This document shows, piece by piece, positions 34,232 to 43,633 of a stretch of 64,000 nt of DNA; the first letter of the stretch is position 1; every line of letters begins with the position of its first letter. The notes under the pieces were generated by a model. The model did not search any database. It was not told the origin of the DNA and saw only the letters and a list, made by a program, of their open reading frames with translations. Source of the stretch: Nesterenkonia sandarakina (lineage in GTDB: Bacteria; Actinomycetota; Actinomycetes; Actinomycetales; Micrococcaceae); assembly GCF_003003175.1 (NCBI RefSeq), contig NZ_PVTY01000008.1, positions 62,001-126,000 of the forward strand, written 5' to 3'. The translations under genes were made by a program, and so were the position numbers.

Positions 34232-35623
34232 TCAGTCGGATGTGTTCCAGTCGGACCATCCGGCGTAGCTGCCGATGAGCTCCCGGACGTCGTGACCGGC
34301 CCGGCGCAGCGCGCTGGCGGCGACGGAGTTCCGGACCCCGGACTGGCAGTAGGTGACGATCGGACCGGAGGTGGGCAGCTCGTCCTGGTGCCAGAGCACG
34401 CGTCCGGCGCTGAGCTGCTTGGAGCCCGGGACGTGGCCTTCTGTGTGCTCGGACTTGTTACGCACATCCAGCAGCAGCGCGGGCTCGAAGTCTGCCAGCT
34501 CGGCGGGGGTGATGGTGGCCGGCTGGGTCGGCGGGAGGTCTGCGAGGCTGATCGTGTAGCCCTTGACCGCGTCGATGCCGACCCGCATCAGGTGATCTCG
34601 CATCACGTGGGCCTGGTCCTGACCGTCGGCGAGCAGGATCAGCGGCTTCGTCTCGGTCTCCGGGTCATAGGCCCAGGCGCCGAAGCTGGCGAACTTGCCG
34701 CCGGCCGGGATGTTGAGCGCACCCAGGACGGTGCCCTGCTTGACCTGGTCGTTGGCGCGGGTGTCGACGAAGATCGCGCGGTCCTCCTCCAGGGCGCTGC
34801 GCACCTGGTCCGAGGTGAGCGCCTCGAGCGGGCTCAGCGGTCCGAGCACGGCCGGGCCGTCGCGGTTTTCGCGCTTCATCCGGCCGAAGTAGGCGTGGGC
34901 GTCAGGCTGGCCGTCGAGGAGCTCACCGATGAACCCCTGTTCGTCGTCGTCGGCCAGGTGCTTGGACCACCAGGCGTTGCTCCGCTCGTAGCCGACGGTG
35001 GTGGCGGGCAGTGCGCCCAGAGCCTTGCCGCAGGCGCTGCCGGAGCCGTGCCCCGGGTAGACCAGCACGTGGTCGGGCAGCGTGAGGAACTGCTCCTTGA
35101 GGCTGGTGAAGAGCTGCTGGGCGCCGGCGAATCGGGTGTCGACTCCCCCGGCGGCCTCGTCGAGCAGGTCAGGGCGGCCCAGGTCGCCGGCGAAGACGAA
35201 GTCGCCGGAGATCAGGTAGCCGGGCTCGGTGCTGAAGGCCCCGTCGGTAACCAGGAACACCAGGTGCTCCGGGGTGTGGCCGGGGGTGTGGCGGGCCTCG
35301 AGGGTGATGTTGCCCAGGGTGATGGTGTCGCCGTGGGTCAGTCGGGTGGCGTCGAAGCCGTACTGCCAGTCCTCGCCGCCCTCGCCGGAGACGTAGGCCT
35401 CCGCGTTCGCGGCCGCCGCCAGCTCCCGGGTGCCGGAGAGGTAGTCGGCGTGGATGTGGGTCTCGGCCACGGCGGTGATGCGCATGCCGTGGCGGGCGGC
35501 GAGCTCGAGGTACTCGCTGATGTCGCGGCGGGCGTCGATGACGATGGCCTCGCCCTTGGCCTGGCAGCCGATGAAGTAGCTGGCCTGGGCCAGGTCCTCG
35601 TCGTAGATCCGTTCCAGAAGCAT
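34232..35623 (-). CDS. Persulfide dioxygenase-rhodanese fusion (CstB-like)
   Basis: A 463-residue fusion. The metallo-beta-lactamase fold comes first: THIHADYLSG (H56, H58), HTPGHTPEH (H117), SGDFVFAGDLGRPDLL and VYPGHGSGSACG, the pattern of persulfide dioxygenases (ETHE1/CstB) that oxidise glutathione- or other persulfides to sulfite. Two rhodanese domains follow: the first (FVDTRANDQ) lacks the Cys, the second has the active Cys in YCQSGVRNS (about 429). The ATG at 35623 has GGGGAG 8 bases upstream. First gene of the cst-type operon. Confidence 0.9.
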   Translation of the reverse strand: MLLERIYDEDLAQASYFIGCQAKGEAIVIDARRDISEYLELAARHGMRITAVAETHIHADYLSGTRELAAAANAEAYVSGEGGEDWQYGFDATRLTHGDTITLGNITLEARHTPGHTPEHLVFLVTDGAFSTEPGYLISGDFVFAGDLGRPDLLDEAAGGVDTRFAGAQQLFTSLKEQFLTLPDHVLVYPGHGSGSACGKALGALPATTVGYERSNAWWSKHLADDDEQGFIGELLDGQPDAHAYFGRMKRENRDGPAVLGPLSPLEALTSDQVRSALEEDRAIFVDTRANDQVKQGTVLGALNIPAGGKFASFGAWAYDPETETKPLILLADGQDQAHVMRDHLMRVGIDAVKGYTISLADLPPTQPATITPAELADFEPALLLDVRNKSEHTEGHVPGSKQLSAGRVLWHQDELPTSGPIVTYCQSGVRNSVAASALRRAGHDVRELIGSYAGWSDWNTSD

Positions 35624-35654
35624 CAGATCGCTCCCCTTCCTTGAAAGTCAGTGG

Positions 35655-35670
35655 ATACCCCAGGGGGTAT
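35655..35670. promoter_or_regulatory. CstR operator 1
   Basis: ATACCCCAGGGGGTAT, the palindromic G/C-rich box with AT ends recognised by CsoR/CstR-type repressors, 32 bases upstream of the first gene of the sulfur operon. Confidence 0.8.
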
Positions 35671-35686
35671 AGCAATACTCTCGCAT

Positions 35687-35702
35687 ATACCCCAGGGGGT
35701 AT
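35687..35702. promoter_or_regulatory. CstR operator 2
   Basis: A second identical 16-bp box, extended by one TA pair. Its centre is 32 bp (about three helical turns) from that of operator 1, so two repressor tetramers can bind the same DNA face. Confidence 0.8.
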
Positions 35703-35960
35703 ACAAATCTGAGACCTAGAGGCCGGTTCTCGGGGCTCCTTGACCGGGATGGGTGTGAGTTGAGAGACGAAGTTAACCCGGGAGAAACATCAGCCGGTAC
35801 GCTGGAGTCCTGCCCTCCCCCGGGCCCGCTTCTGGCGGCCTGCGTGCGGACGCGAGCAGCACTTGTGTGTATCTACCTGATTCCGGCCGCGTCCCGAGGC
35901 GCTGATGCGGGGTCAAGGCGGCACTGAGCACGCCAGAGCCGACACCGGAGGACCCGCAGC

Positions 35961-37334
35961 ATGCCCGCGAAGAAGTACGACGACGCCCAGCCGCCCGCCA
36001 CAGAGCCGGATGCTGCGCCTGAATCCCACCCGGGAACCGATCCTGGAACCCAGCCAGACGCCGCGTCGAGCGCCGCACCGAGGACTGAATCCGCTGCGCG
36101 CTTTCCGGGCGCCGAGTCGCAGGTGACCCTGCGCGGCGCCGTCGGACCCGACTACTTCCCGGTGGCCCTGCTCGCCCGCTTCCCCTACGCGATGATGGTG
36201 GTCGGGGTGCTCACCCTGGTGGTGGCCGCCCGCGACTCGATCAGCCTCGGCGGGGTGACCTCGGCCATGGTCGGGCTGGGCACCGCGATCTTCGGCCCGC
36301 TCATCGGCGCCGCCGCGGACCGCTGGGGCCAGCGCCGGGTGCTGCTGATCGCCGGTGCCGCCAGCAGCCTCTCGCTGCTGGCGATGGCCTGGGTGGTCTA
36401 CAGCCCGTTCGGCACCTGGGCCGTGCTGACCTCGGCCTTCTTCGTCGGGGCCACCGCCCCGCAGGTGCCACCGATGTCGCGCAGCCGGCTGGTGGGCGTG
36501 ATCTTCCGTGAGCTGCCCCCCGCGCGGCAGCAGAAGACCATGAACTCCACGATGGCGTATGAGTCCGCCGCCGATGAGATCACCTTCGTGTTCGGCCCGG
36601 TCATCGTGGGCCTGCTCGCCGCCACCCTCGGCGGGGCGGCGCCGATGATCGGCGCGGCGATCCTGACCCTGTGCTTCCTGATCACCTTCGCGCTGCACCG
36701 CACCGCGGACGCGGTGCCCAAGAACGCCGCCACGGACCAGGAGCCCGCCCCGGTGCGGTCACTGTTCGCGCCGCGGCTGCTGGTGCTGATGGCTGGCGCG
36801 CTGGGCATCGGACTGATCTTCGGATCCACTCTGACCACGCTGACCTCCTTCATGGCCGATCTCGGCTACGCCGAACGCGCCGGACTGGTCTATGGCGCGA
36901 TGGGCATCGGCTCCGCGGTCTTCGCCCTGGCTGCGGCCCTGTTCCCAGCGAGCTTCAGCCTGGAGGCCCGTTGGCTGAGCTTCGGCGGGGTGCTGCTGCT
37001 GGGCACCGTCGGACTACAGTTCGCCTCGGCGCTGCCGATCCTGCTGCTGGTGCTGCTGGTGATGGGCGTGGGCATCGGCCCGACCCTGGTCACCCAGTTC
37101 AGCCTGGTGGCCGAGCGCAGTCCGCGCGGGCGGTCCACCACGGTCATGTCGCTGCTGACCACGGCGATCGTGATCGGACAGTCCTCATCCTCAGCGATCA
37201 CCGGCTACCTCGCCGAAGGCTTCGGGACGCAGATCGCCGCTCTGGTGCCGCTGGTCGCCGCGTTGCTGATCATCCTCGCCGCCGTGGCGAACGCGCTGGG
37301 CGTCAGCAACGCCCGGGACTACTCCGGGGACTGA
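35961..37334 (+). CDS. MFS transporter
   Basis: A 457-residue major facilitator transporter with 12 predicted helices after a Pro/Ala-rich cytoplasmic N-terminus (about 1-60). The conserved loop between helices 2 and 3 is GAAADRWGQRRVLL. It most resembles uncharacterised drug-efflux-type exporters. GGAGG lies about 10 bases before the ATG. The roughly 150-base leader (35810-35960) is GC-rich with possible hairpins and a 20-codon frame beginning GTG near 35866. Confidence 0.82.
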   Translation: MPAKKYDDAQPPATEPDAAPESHPGTDPGTQPDAASSAAPRTESAARFPGAESQVTLRGAVGPDYFPVALLARFPYAMMVVGVLTLVVAARDSISLGGVTSAMVGLGTAIFGPLIGAAADRWGQRRVLLIAGAASSLSLLAMAWVVYSPFGTWAVLTSAFFVGATAPQVPPMSRSRLVGVIFRELPPARQQKTMNSTMAYESAADEITFVFGPVIVGLLAATLGGAAPMIGAAILTLCFLITFALHRTADAVPKNAATDQEPAPVRSLFAPRLLVLMAGALGIGLIFGSTLTTLTSFMADLGYAERAGLVYGAMGIGSAVFALAAALFPASFSLEARWLSFGGVLLLGTVGLQFASALPILLLVLLVMGVGIGPTLVTQFSLVAERSPRGRSTTVMSLLTTAIVIGQSSSSAITGYLAEGFGTQIAALVPLVAALLIILAAVANALGVSNARDYSGD

Positions 37335-37687
37335 TCCTCGGGTCGATCCTGAGGTCGATCGCGGGGCTGGCCCGGCTGGGACTTCTCCGGCTGGCGGGTC
37401 TCCCCGGACTCACTAAGCTCCTCGGGCTCCCCCGGCCAGGGCTCCACGAGCGACGTCCCGACATGATGTCCCGCTCCCCCATGCGCGTGCTCGAGGTGCT
37501 CGGTGGTGCGGGTGTCCAGGGTGGGCAAGACGCCGGCCGTGCCCGCGGCGAGCACCGGGCGCAGCACCGAATCCCGCAGCGAGGAGCCGCGGCGTCGTCG
37601 TCGGAGGGCCAGCACCAGGCGGACCACGATCGCCACGCCGAGCACCACCCAGAAGCCGAGGAACAGCCATCCCACTACATGGTCCAT
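37319..37687 (-). CDS. Small single-helix membrane protein
   Basis: A 122-residue protein: MDHVVGWLFLGFWVVLGVAIVVRLVLAL forms one N-terminal membrane helix, followed by a run of Arg (positive-inside rule places the rest in the cytoplasm), a His-rich stretch (EHLEHAHGGAGHH) and an acidic, Pro/Gln-rich tail. GGTGG lies 6 bases before the ATG. Not assigned to a family. Its 3' end overlaps the convergent MFS gene by 16 bases. It is similar in outline to small SHOCT-like or heat-shock-associated membrane proteins, but this cannot be shown. Confidence 0.55.
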   Translation of the reverse strand: MDHVVGWLFLGFWVVLGVAIVVRLVLALRRRRRGSSLRDSVLRPVLAAGTAGVLPTLDTRTTEHLEHAHGGAGHHVGTSLVEPWPGEPEELSESGETRQPEKSQPGQPRDRPQDRPEDQSPE

Positions 37688-38022
37688 AGAATCCACCCTG
37701 CCACGCGAGATCGTGCCCACAAACCCTTCTGAGCCATCGAGTGTGCAGTCTGTGCAGGAATTTCGGGGACAACCGGCCGAATCGGCGGTCGAATCGCACA
37801 CTGATGGGCGACAGGGACGAACGACTGCCGGCCGAGCCGGACGGAGGGATGCCCGCCCGCCGGCCCGTCATCCAGTGGGCGAATTGGGCGCCTCTTCGGC
37901 ACGTTCGGGGCACGAAAATCCCTCATATCGCCCACTCGATGGAGCGGACGCCCGCGCAGGGTGAAGCGAGGAAGCCAGGCGGCGGGAGTCAGGCCTCCTG
38001 AGACAGGGCCTCGGCTCCTGTC
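37688..38022. other. 335-base intergenic region
   Basis: No gene is supported: the frames here are low-complexity. An inverted repeat CCATCGAGTG / CACTCGATGG spans about 37736-37941, and the words GGGCGAAT and CGAATCG recur. The right end is the terminator of the LtrA gene. Confidence 0.45.
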
Positions 38023-38025
38023 TCA
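37999..38025 (-). terminator. Terminator overlapping the LtrA stop codon
   Basis: A 9-bp perfect stem TGAGACAGG/CCTGTCTCA with a 9-base loop begins at the stop codon of the LtrA-like gene. Confidence 0.6.
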
Positions 38026-39222
38026 AGAGGTGGAAGTTTCAGCGCTGGCTGGCCCGGCTCCGGCAGCCGCACCGGGCGGGGTGCCCAGCTCCAGGGCGAC
38101 GACGAGCCCGATCACCGCTCCCGTTGTCAGCAGCAGGCTCTGCGGGGCGAACGCGCTGAGCGCGATCCCGACCGCCAGGACCGGCATCAGCAGGTTCTGG
38201 GCCGGGGTGAGCGAGTCGCGCAGCGTGAGGAACCAGACGCCGAGGATGAACACACCCACCGGGACCGTGAGCGTGGCGGCGGCTTCAGCTGCCGCGAGCC
38301 CCGTCGCGGAGATGTCGTAGTCGATGGCAACCTCGATGCCCGCGGAGAACGCACCGGCGGCGGCGAAGATCGCATAGTGGCCATACCCGAAGACCAGCGT
38401 GTTGCGGAGCCGCTGGAAGTGGCTGTGGTGGCCCCGCGCGAAGTAGATCCACCACATGCCGGCCGCGATCATCAGGCCACACACGGCGATCATGATCAGC
38501 GACCCCATCCGTTCAGTGTCCTGAGCCGCATCGATGACGGCGTTGGTGGACGCGAGAATGGATTCGCCCAGCAGGATCAGGGTGAAGAGTCCGTAGCGTT
38601 CCGAGATGTGATGCGGGTGCCAGGGTGTGGAGCGGGACCGTTCAGCAAGAATCGGCACAGAGAGCTCAGCGAGCACCAGGACCAGGAACACTGGGGTACC
38701 CCAGTGCTCGGGCAGGGCGAGGCGGACGAGCCAGAGCAGCTGCACCACGGTAATCCCCGTCGCGTAGGTCAGCGCGGTTCGCCGCAGCTCCGGCTCCCCC
38801 CGAGAGGCTCGAAGCCATTGGGCGACCAGCGGCAGTCGCATGATCACGTAGCCCCAGGTGACCAGGACATAGTCACCCTCGGTCATCGCTGTCTCCGCAC
38901 CCGCCGCCAGCAGGAGCGCCCCGCTCATCTGGAAGATGGTCAGCACCCGGTAGAGCCAGTCGTCGGTGTCGAACGCCGTGGCGAACCAGGTGAAGTTCAT
39001 CCACGCCCACCAGATCGCGAAGAACACCATCAGATACGCACCCACACCGTCGGCGATGCGCTGCTCAGACTCGGCGTGGTGCAGCGCACCCGAGGCCTGC
39101 GCCACTGCGACCACGAAGACCAGGTCGAAGAACAGCTCCAGCGGGGACGCTCCGCGGTGCTGCTCGGAGGGATCCCTCGGCCGCATCGGCGCGAGCCCGA
39201 GGCGCATCTGCGCCCCGGCCAT
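38023..39222 (-). CDS. Low-temperature-requirement A (LtrA) family membrane protein
   Basis: A 399-residue protein with about 11 membrane helices. GASPLELFFDLVFVVAVAQ near the N-terminus, WWAWMNFTWFATAFDTDDW, and HISERYGLFTLILLGESILA are hallmarks of the LtrA family, first linked to growth of Listeria in the cold. Molecular role unknown. The start is uncertain: ATG at 39222, or a TTG at 39231 whose bases overlap the stop of the preceding 55-codon gene; either way the two are coupled. Confidence 0.82.
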   Translation of the reverse strand: MAGAQMRLGLAPMRPRDPSEQHRGASPLELFFDLVFVVAVAQASGALHHAESEQRIADGVGAYLMVFFAIWWAWMNFTWFATAFDTDDWLYRVLTIFQMSGALLLAAGAETAMTEGDYVLVTWGYVIMRLPLVAQWLRASRGEPELRRTALTYATGITVVQLLWLVRLALPEHWGTPVFLVLVLAELSVPILAERSRSTPWHPHHISERYGLFTLILLGESILASTNAVIDAAQDTERMGSLIMIAVCGLMIAAGMWWIYFARGHHSHFQRLRNTLVFGYGHYAIFAAAGAFSAGIEVAIDYDISATGLAAAEAAATLTVPVGVFILGVWFLTLRDSLTPAQNLLMPVLAVGIALSAFAPQSLLLTTGAVIGLVVALELGTPPGAAAGAGPASAETSTS

Positions 39223-39227
39223 CGCGT

Positions 39228-39395
39228 TCAACCCTCGCGGATGGTCATCGGTGTCAGCTTCTCCCCCACGGCGCGAGACGTGAAGCGTGACGGATGAGCC
39301 TCGGTCCAGGCCTCCAGGAAAGCCGGCCGGTCGTGGCGGGTCACCACATCGATGAATGAGGCGACAGGTTCGGGCGCCTTCACGGACTCAGTCAT
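39228..39395 (-). CDS. Small protein upstream of LtrA gene
   Basis: A 55-residue protein (MTESVKAPEPVASFIDVV...) with an excellent ribosome site (CAGGAG, 7 bases before the ATG at 39395) and a stop that touches the LtrA start. The longer frame further upstream has no support. Contains no membrane helix or known motif. The strong translation signal and coupling argue that it is real. Confidence 0.55.
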   Translation of the reverse strand: MTESVKAPEPVASFIDVVTRHDRPAFLEAWTEAHPSRFTSRAVGEKLTPMTIREG

Positions 39396-39815
39396 GGTGG
39401 GCTCCTGAATGCTGTCCAGCAGTGCTCTCCGCAGCAGCTGTCGACTGCCGATGAAAGGGCCAGAGTAGTCACGGCAGGAAGGCATAGACAACGGATCAGG
39501 AACAGCCATGCCGCTGCCTGGTGCCTGGTGCATGGCTCAGGTGCATGGCCCCTGGTGCATGGACCTCATCCTGCCGCGCATGAAACGCGACCCTGCACCC
39601 TCGATCCACCATCCGTTGGGCACTTTGCGGCGCTCAGCGGCGCTTCCAGGCGCGTCATAACGCCACAAACTGCCCTTTCGGTGCGGATCATCCACCTCAT
39701 AGCTCCCGCAGCTCCCGGACGCACAAGAACGGCCGGCGAGATCCCCCACAGGGAACCTCACCGGCCGTCCTCGCGGCTCAGCCTCTCAGCTGGAGCCGTT
39801 CACGCTAGAAGCGGA
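39396..39815. other. 420-base intergenic region with short repeats
   Basis: No gene supported. At about 39509-39562 the word GGTGCATGG or GGTGCCTGG recurs four times with irregular spacing. The right part holds the pnp terminator. Confidence 0.5.
39729..39768 (-). terminator. pnp terminator
   Basis: A 12-bp stem (ACGGCCGGCGAG / CTCACCGGCCGT, one G-T pair) with a 16-base loop, 48 bases behind the pnp stop codon. Confidence 0.7.
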
Positions 39816-42053
39816 TCACGCGTCGGCGTTGTCCGACTCCGAAGAGCCGTCACCTTCGACGACGGGTGCCAGGCTGAGCTTTCCGCGGTCATCGACCTTG
39901 GAGATCTCGACCTGGATGCGCTGGCCGACGCTGACGACGTCTTCGACGTCGTCCACGCGCTTGCCCTCGTTGAGCTTGCGCAGCTCGGAGATGTGCAGCA
40001 GGCCATCCTTGCCCGGGGTCAGCGAGATGAACGCGCCGAATGTGGTCAGCTTGACCACGGTGCCCAGGTACCGCTCGCCGATCTCAGGGACCTGCGGGTT
40101 GGCGATCGCGTTGACCGCGGCGCGGGCTGCCTCAGCAGCTTCGCCGTTGGTCGCGCCGATCAGCACGGTGCCGTCATCTTCGATCGAGATGTCGGTGCCG
40201 GTGTCCTCCTGGATCTGGTTGATCATCTTGCCCTTCGGGCCGATGACCTCGCCGATCTTGTCCACGGGGACCATCACCGAGATGATGCGCGGTGCGAACT
40301 CGGACATCTCATCCGGGGCGTCGATGGCAGCTGCCATGACGCTCAGGATGTGCAGGCGAGCCTCGCGGGCCTGCTTCAGCGCTGCGGAGAGCACCGAAGC
40401 CGGGATGCCGTCGAGCTTGGTGTCCAGCTGGATGGCTGTGACGAACTCGGAGGTGCCGGCGACCTTGAAGTCCATGTCGCCGAAAGCATCTTCGGCGCCG
40501 AGGATGTCGGTCAGTGCGGCGTAGCGGGTCTCACCGTCGACCTGGTCGGAGACCAGGCCCATGGCGATGCCTGCGACCGGAGCCTTCAGCGGCACACCGG
40601 CGTTGAGCATGGACAGCGTCGAGGCGCAGACCGAACCCATCGAGGTGGAGCCGTTGGAGCCCAGGGCCTCAGAGACCTGGCGGATCGCGTAGGGGAACTC
40701 CTCGCGGGAGGGCAGCACCGGGGTGATGGCGCGCTCAGCAAGAGCACCATGTCCGATCTCGCGGCGCTTGGGCGAACCCACGCGGCCGGTCTCACCGACC
40801 GAATACGGCGGGAAGTTGTAGTTGTGCATGTAGCGCTTGGTCTTCACCGGCGACAGCGAGTCGATGTTCTGCTCCAGCTTGAGCATGTTCAGCGTGGTGA
40901 CACCCATGATCTGGGTCTCGCCGCGCTCGAAGATGGCCGAGCCGTGCACGCGGGGAAGGACCTCGACCTCGGCGGTGAGCTGGCGGATGTCCGTCAGACC
41001 GCGGCCGTCGATGCGGACCTGATCGCGCAGGATCCGCTGGCGGATGACCTGCTTGGTCACTGCGCCGAAGGCCTTGGCGACCTCGCCGCCGCGACCCTCG
41101 AACGGCTTGCCCTCGCCGGCGAGCTCCTCGCGGACCTCGGCCTTGAGCTCGGCGTCAGCAGCGTCGCGCTCCTGCTTGTCGGCGATCTGGTAGACCGCGC
41201 TCAGACGCTCGGCGGCGGAGGACTCCACCGCTGCCAGCACGTCATCCTCGTAGTCCACGAAGGTCGGGATGTCGATGGCGGGCTTGGCGGCGCGAGCTGC
41301 CAGGTCTGCCTGTGCGTCGCAGAGGACCTTGATGAACGGCTTGGCAGCCTCGAGGCCCTCGGACACGATGTCCTCGGTCGGGGCGGTGCGGCCCTGCTCC
41401 TTGATGAGCTTCCAGGAGTCATCGGTGGCTTCGGCCTCGACCATCAGCACGGCGATGTCATCGCCTACGACGCGCCCGGCGACGACCATGTTGAACACGG
41501 CGTCCTTGAGCTGCGAGTGCTTCGGGAAGGCGACCCACTGGGCGCCGGAGCCGTTGTCGATGAGCGCCACGCGGACTGCACCGATCGGGCCGGAGAACGG
41601 CAGACCGGAGAGCTGGGTGGACATCGAGGCGCCGTTGATGGCGACCACGTCGTAGAGGTCATCCGGGTTGATCGAGAGGACGGTCTCGACGACCTGAACC
41701 TCGTTGCGGATGCCCTTCTTGAACGCGGGGCGCAGCGGGCGGTCGATCAGGCGGCAGGCCAGGATCGCGTCGGTGGAGGGGCGACCCTCGCGACGGAAGA
41801 AGCTGCCGGGGATGCGACCTGCGGCGTACATGCGCTCTTCGACGTCGACCGTCAGCGGGAAGAAGTCGAAGCCTTCACGGGGGGACTTGCCCACCGTGGT
41901 GGCCGAGAGCAGCGTGGTGTCGTCGTCCATGGTGACCAGGACGGAACCGGCGGCCTGCTTGGCGAGGCGGCCGGTCTCGAAGGAAATCGTGCGTGTACCG
42001 AATGATCCGTTGTCGATCACGGCTTCGGTGTAGTGAATCTCGGGACCCTGCAT
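39816..42053 (-). CDS. pnp: Polyribonucleotide nucleotidyltransferase (PNPase)
   Basis: A 745-residue 3'-5' exoribonuclease/polymerase, part of the RNA degradosome. Two RNase PH-like domains are followed by a KH domain ([20 protein letters not shown], about 598-617) and an S1 domain ([29 protein letters not shown]). The first PH domain starts with [20 protein letters not shown]. The C-terminal tail is acidic. AGGAG lies about 10 bases before the ATG. It has its own leader (42054-42250) with competing inverted repeats, see the entry there. Confidence 0.97.
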   Translation of the reverse strand: MQGPEIHYTEAVIDNGSFGTRTISFETGRLAKQAAGSVLVTMDDDTTLLSATTVGKSPREGFDFFPLTVDVEERMYAAGRIPGSFFRREGRPSTDAILACRLIDRPLRPAFKKGIRNEVQVVETVLSINPDDLYDVVAINGASMSTQLSGLPFSGPIGAVRVALIDNGSGAQWVAFPKHSQLKDAVFNMVVAGRVVGDDIAVLMVEAEATDDSWKLIKEQGRTAPTEDIVSEGLEAAKPFIKVLCDAQADLAARAAKPAIDIPTFVDYEDDVLAAVESSAAERLSAVYQIADKQERDAADAELKAEVREELAGEGKPFEGRGGEVAKAFGAVTKQVIRQRILRDQVRIDGRGLTDIRQLTAEVEVLPRVHGSAIFERGETQIMGVTTLNMLKLEQNIDSLSPVKTKRYMHNYNFPPYSVGETGRVGSPKRREIGHGALAERAITPVLPSREEFPYAIRQVSEALGSNGSTSMGSVCASTLSMLNAGVPLKAPVAGIAMGLVSDQVDGETRYAALTDILGAEDAFGDMDFKVAGTSEFVTAIQLDTKLDGIPASVLSAALKQAREARLHILSVMAAAIDAPDEMSEFAPRIISVMVPVDKIGEVIGPKGKMINQIQEDTGTDISIEDDGTVLIGATNGEAAEAARAAVNAIANPQVPEIGERYLGTVVKLTTFGAFISLTPGKDGLLHISELRKLNEGKRVDDVEDVVSVGQRIQVEISKVDDRGKLSLAPVVEGDGSSESDNADA

Positions 42054-42083
42054 TACAGGTGTCTCCTCTCAGTTGCGTGCATT

Positions 42084-42222
42084 ACTGGCGAGCCAGTGAG
42101 AGGAAAGGATCTGCGTACATATGGTCGGTCATCGATCGAAGCCCACGGGCCTGGCACGTGTCGTGCCTCCCGGAGGCTACTACCGAGGACCGGAACATAT
42201 GAGTTCGATCCCTCTCACTGGC
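42084..42222 (-). promoter_or_regulatory. Structured pnp leader with two alternative pairings
   Basis: GCCAGTGAGAGG (42092-42103) can pair with CCTCTCACTGGC (42211-42222) as a perfect 12-bp long-range stem, strengthened by GATC/GATC (42108-42111 with 42207-42210). The same GCCAGT can instead form a local hairpin, ACTGGC-GA-GCCAGT (42084-42097). The two are mutually exclusive. In E. coli the pnp leader is a long stem cut by RNase III for autoregulation; a similar role is inferred. Confidence 0.5.
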
Positions 42223-42254
42223 GGGTGCGCCACCCACTAGTCTCGCATACAAAG

Positions 42255-42298
42255 CAGGCGGCTCCTACGGTCTTGAAGACCGTGTAAGGAGCCGCCTG
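42255..42298 (-). terminator. rpsO terminator
   Basis: A long stem: CAGGCGGCTCCT pairs with AGGAGCCGCCTG (12 bp) and, inside, ACGGTC with GACCGT (6 bp). On the minus strand it is followed by CTTTGT. It separates rpsO from pnp. Confidence 0.85.
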
Positions 42299-42334
42299 GT
42301 TCGTTGCTTGGTGATCAGCGTTTGACGCTGAAGC

Positions 42335-42604
42335 TCATCGGCGGATACCGAGACGCTTGATCAGCGAACGGTAGCGCTCGATGTCCGTAGCAGCAAGGTA
42401 CTTCAGCAGACGACGACGGCGACCCACCAGGATCATCAGACCGCGACGGGTGTGGTGATCGTGCTTGTGCACCTTCAGGTGCTCGGTGAGGTCGGAGATC
42501 CGACGTGTCAGAACCGCAACCTGAACCTCGGGTGAACCAGTGTCACCCTCGGAAGTTGCGTACTCCTTGATGATCTCCTGTTTGATAACGGGATCTAAAG
42601 CCAT
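42335..42604 (-). CDS. rpsO: 30S ribosomal protein S15
   Basis: An 89-residue protein with the full S15 pattern: [57 protein letters not shown]. It binds 16S rRNA early in 30S assembly. In most bacteria it is followed by pnp, as here, though a strong terminator lies between them. Confidence 0.97.
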   Translation of the reverse strand: MALDPVIKQEIIKEYATSEGDTGSPEVQVAVLTRRISDLTEHLKVHKHDHHTRRGLMILVGRRRRLLKYLAATDIERYRSLIKRLGIRR

Positions 42605-42719
42605 GGAAGAGCTCCTTCATTGTTGTACCGCGAACAGGACCGGGCTTTGCCCGTGAGGGCCAGGGACCAGTGTCAGCCACCGCGGACTGCAGCATGACGA
42701 TGTCGCCGAAGCGACCTTC

Positions 42720-43619
42720 CTACGATACAGGAGCCCCTGGCACACGGGAAACGCTGGTGTGCAGCACGGTGAGGTACGGCAGCGTGACCGGCTCCCCCGG
42801 CGGCAGGCCGAGGTGCTCATCGAGGTACCAGTCGAGGTTCGCCCGACGGCGGGCCCGTGCGGGCTCCTCGGCCGAGAGCCAGGAGCTCAGCGTGGTGGAG
42901 AGCTGCCGGATCTGCTCCGGGGTGACCTGCCGCTCCCAGTGGTGTGGGGTGGTCTCCCAGGCGGTGAAGTGGACCGGGTTCACCGGTGGGGTCCAGCCAG
43001 GTCGGTAGACGTCTCCGGCGCGCATGATCCGGGTCAGCCGGTGCACCCAGGGCATCGAGGTGTCCAGATAGTTCGCCACCACGGCGAGCACTCCCCCGGC
43101 GCGCAGGATCCGGCGCACCTCCCCTTGGACCAGCGCGTCATCGAACCAGTGCCAGGCCTGGGCGGCGACGACGACGTCGCAGCTCGCCTCGGCCAGCCCG
43201 GTCGCCTCCGCCGTGGTGCGGTGCACCTGCAGCCGGGCGTGCTCATCGTCCTGCCGAGTCTCCGGCCGGGCGGGCTGCCCGCTTTCATCGACGGCGGCCT
43301 GCTCAGTGCAGCGTGCGCGCAGCACCTCGGTCATCGCCATAGACGGCTCGACCGCGTGGACGTGCGCGCCGCGGGCCAGCAGCGCCCGGGTGAGGATCCC
43401 GGTGCCGGCGCCGAGGTCGGCGATGACGGGGTGATCTGTCGCCGCCGCGTCCAGCAGCCGATCCACCACCGGGCGCGGATAGCGGGGCCGGAGGGCGTCA
43501 TAGCGCCAGGCCTCGTCCAGCGAGGTGTCATCGGCGAAGGAGGCGGCCAGGCGGCGTCGTCGTTCCGGGTCGCTGATCAGCGCCTGCTGCGCGGGCCGGT
43601 GTTTGGGACGGGAGGGCAC
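42720..43619 (-). CDS. Class I SAM-dependent methyltransferase
   Basis: A 299-residue methyltransferase. The SAM-binding motif is VIADLGAGTGILTRALLARGAHVHAVEPS (about 64-92), and AQAWHWFDD (about 152-160) plus ILRAGGVLAVV mark the type 11 methyltransferase fold. Substrate unknown. It follows ribF on the same strand after 14 bases and may be co-transcribed. Confidence 0.85.
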   Translation of the reverse strand: MPSRPKHRPAQQALISDPERRRRLAASFADDTSLDEAWRYDALRPRYPRPVVDRLLDAAATDHPVIADLGAGTGILTRALLARGAHVHAVEPSMAMTEVLRARCTEQAAVDESGQPARPETRQDDEHARLQVHRTTAEATGLAEASCDVVVAAQAWHWFDDALVQGEVRRILRAGGVLAVVANYLDTSMPWVHRLTRIMRAGDVYRPGWTPPVNPVHFTAWETTPHHWERQVTPEQIRQLSTTLSSWLSAEEPARARRRANLDWYLDEHLGLPPGEPVTLPYLTVLHTSVSRVPGAPVS

Positions 43620-43633
43620 TGCCGGACCCGGGT

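Noticed and set aside
37675-37935. 86-codon minus-strand frame between MFS and LtrA genes
   Set aside because: Low-complexity Pro/Arg-rich translation and overlap with the better supported small membrane gene.
39509-39562. GGTGCATGG repeats as a CRISPR or iteron array
   Set aside because: Units are only 9 bases, irregularly spaced and few; no spacers of even length.
39528-42005. 825-codon plus-strand frame opposite pnp
   Set aside because: It is the mirror of pnp in a high-GC codon pattern; no family features, while the minus strand encodes a perfect PNPase.
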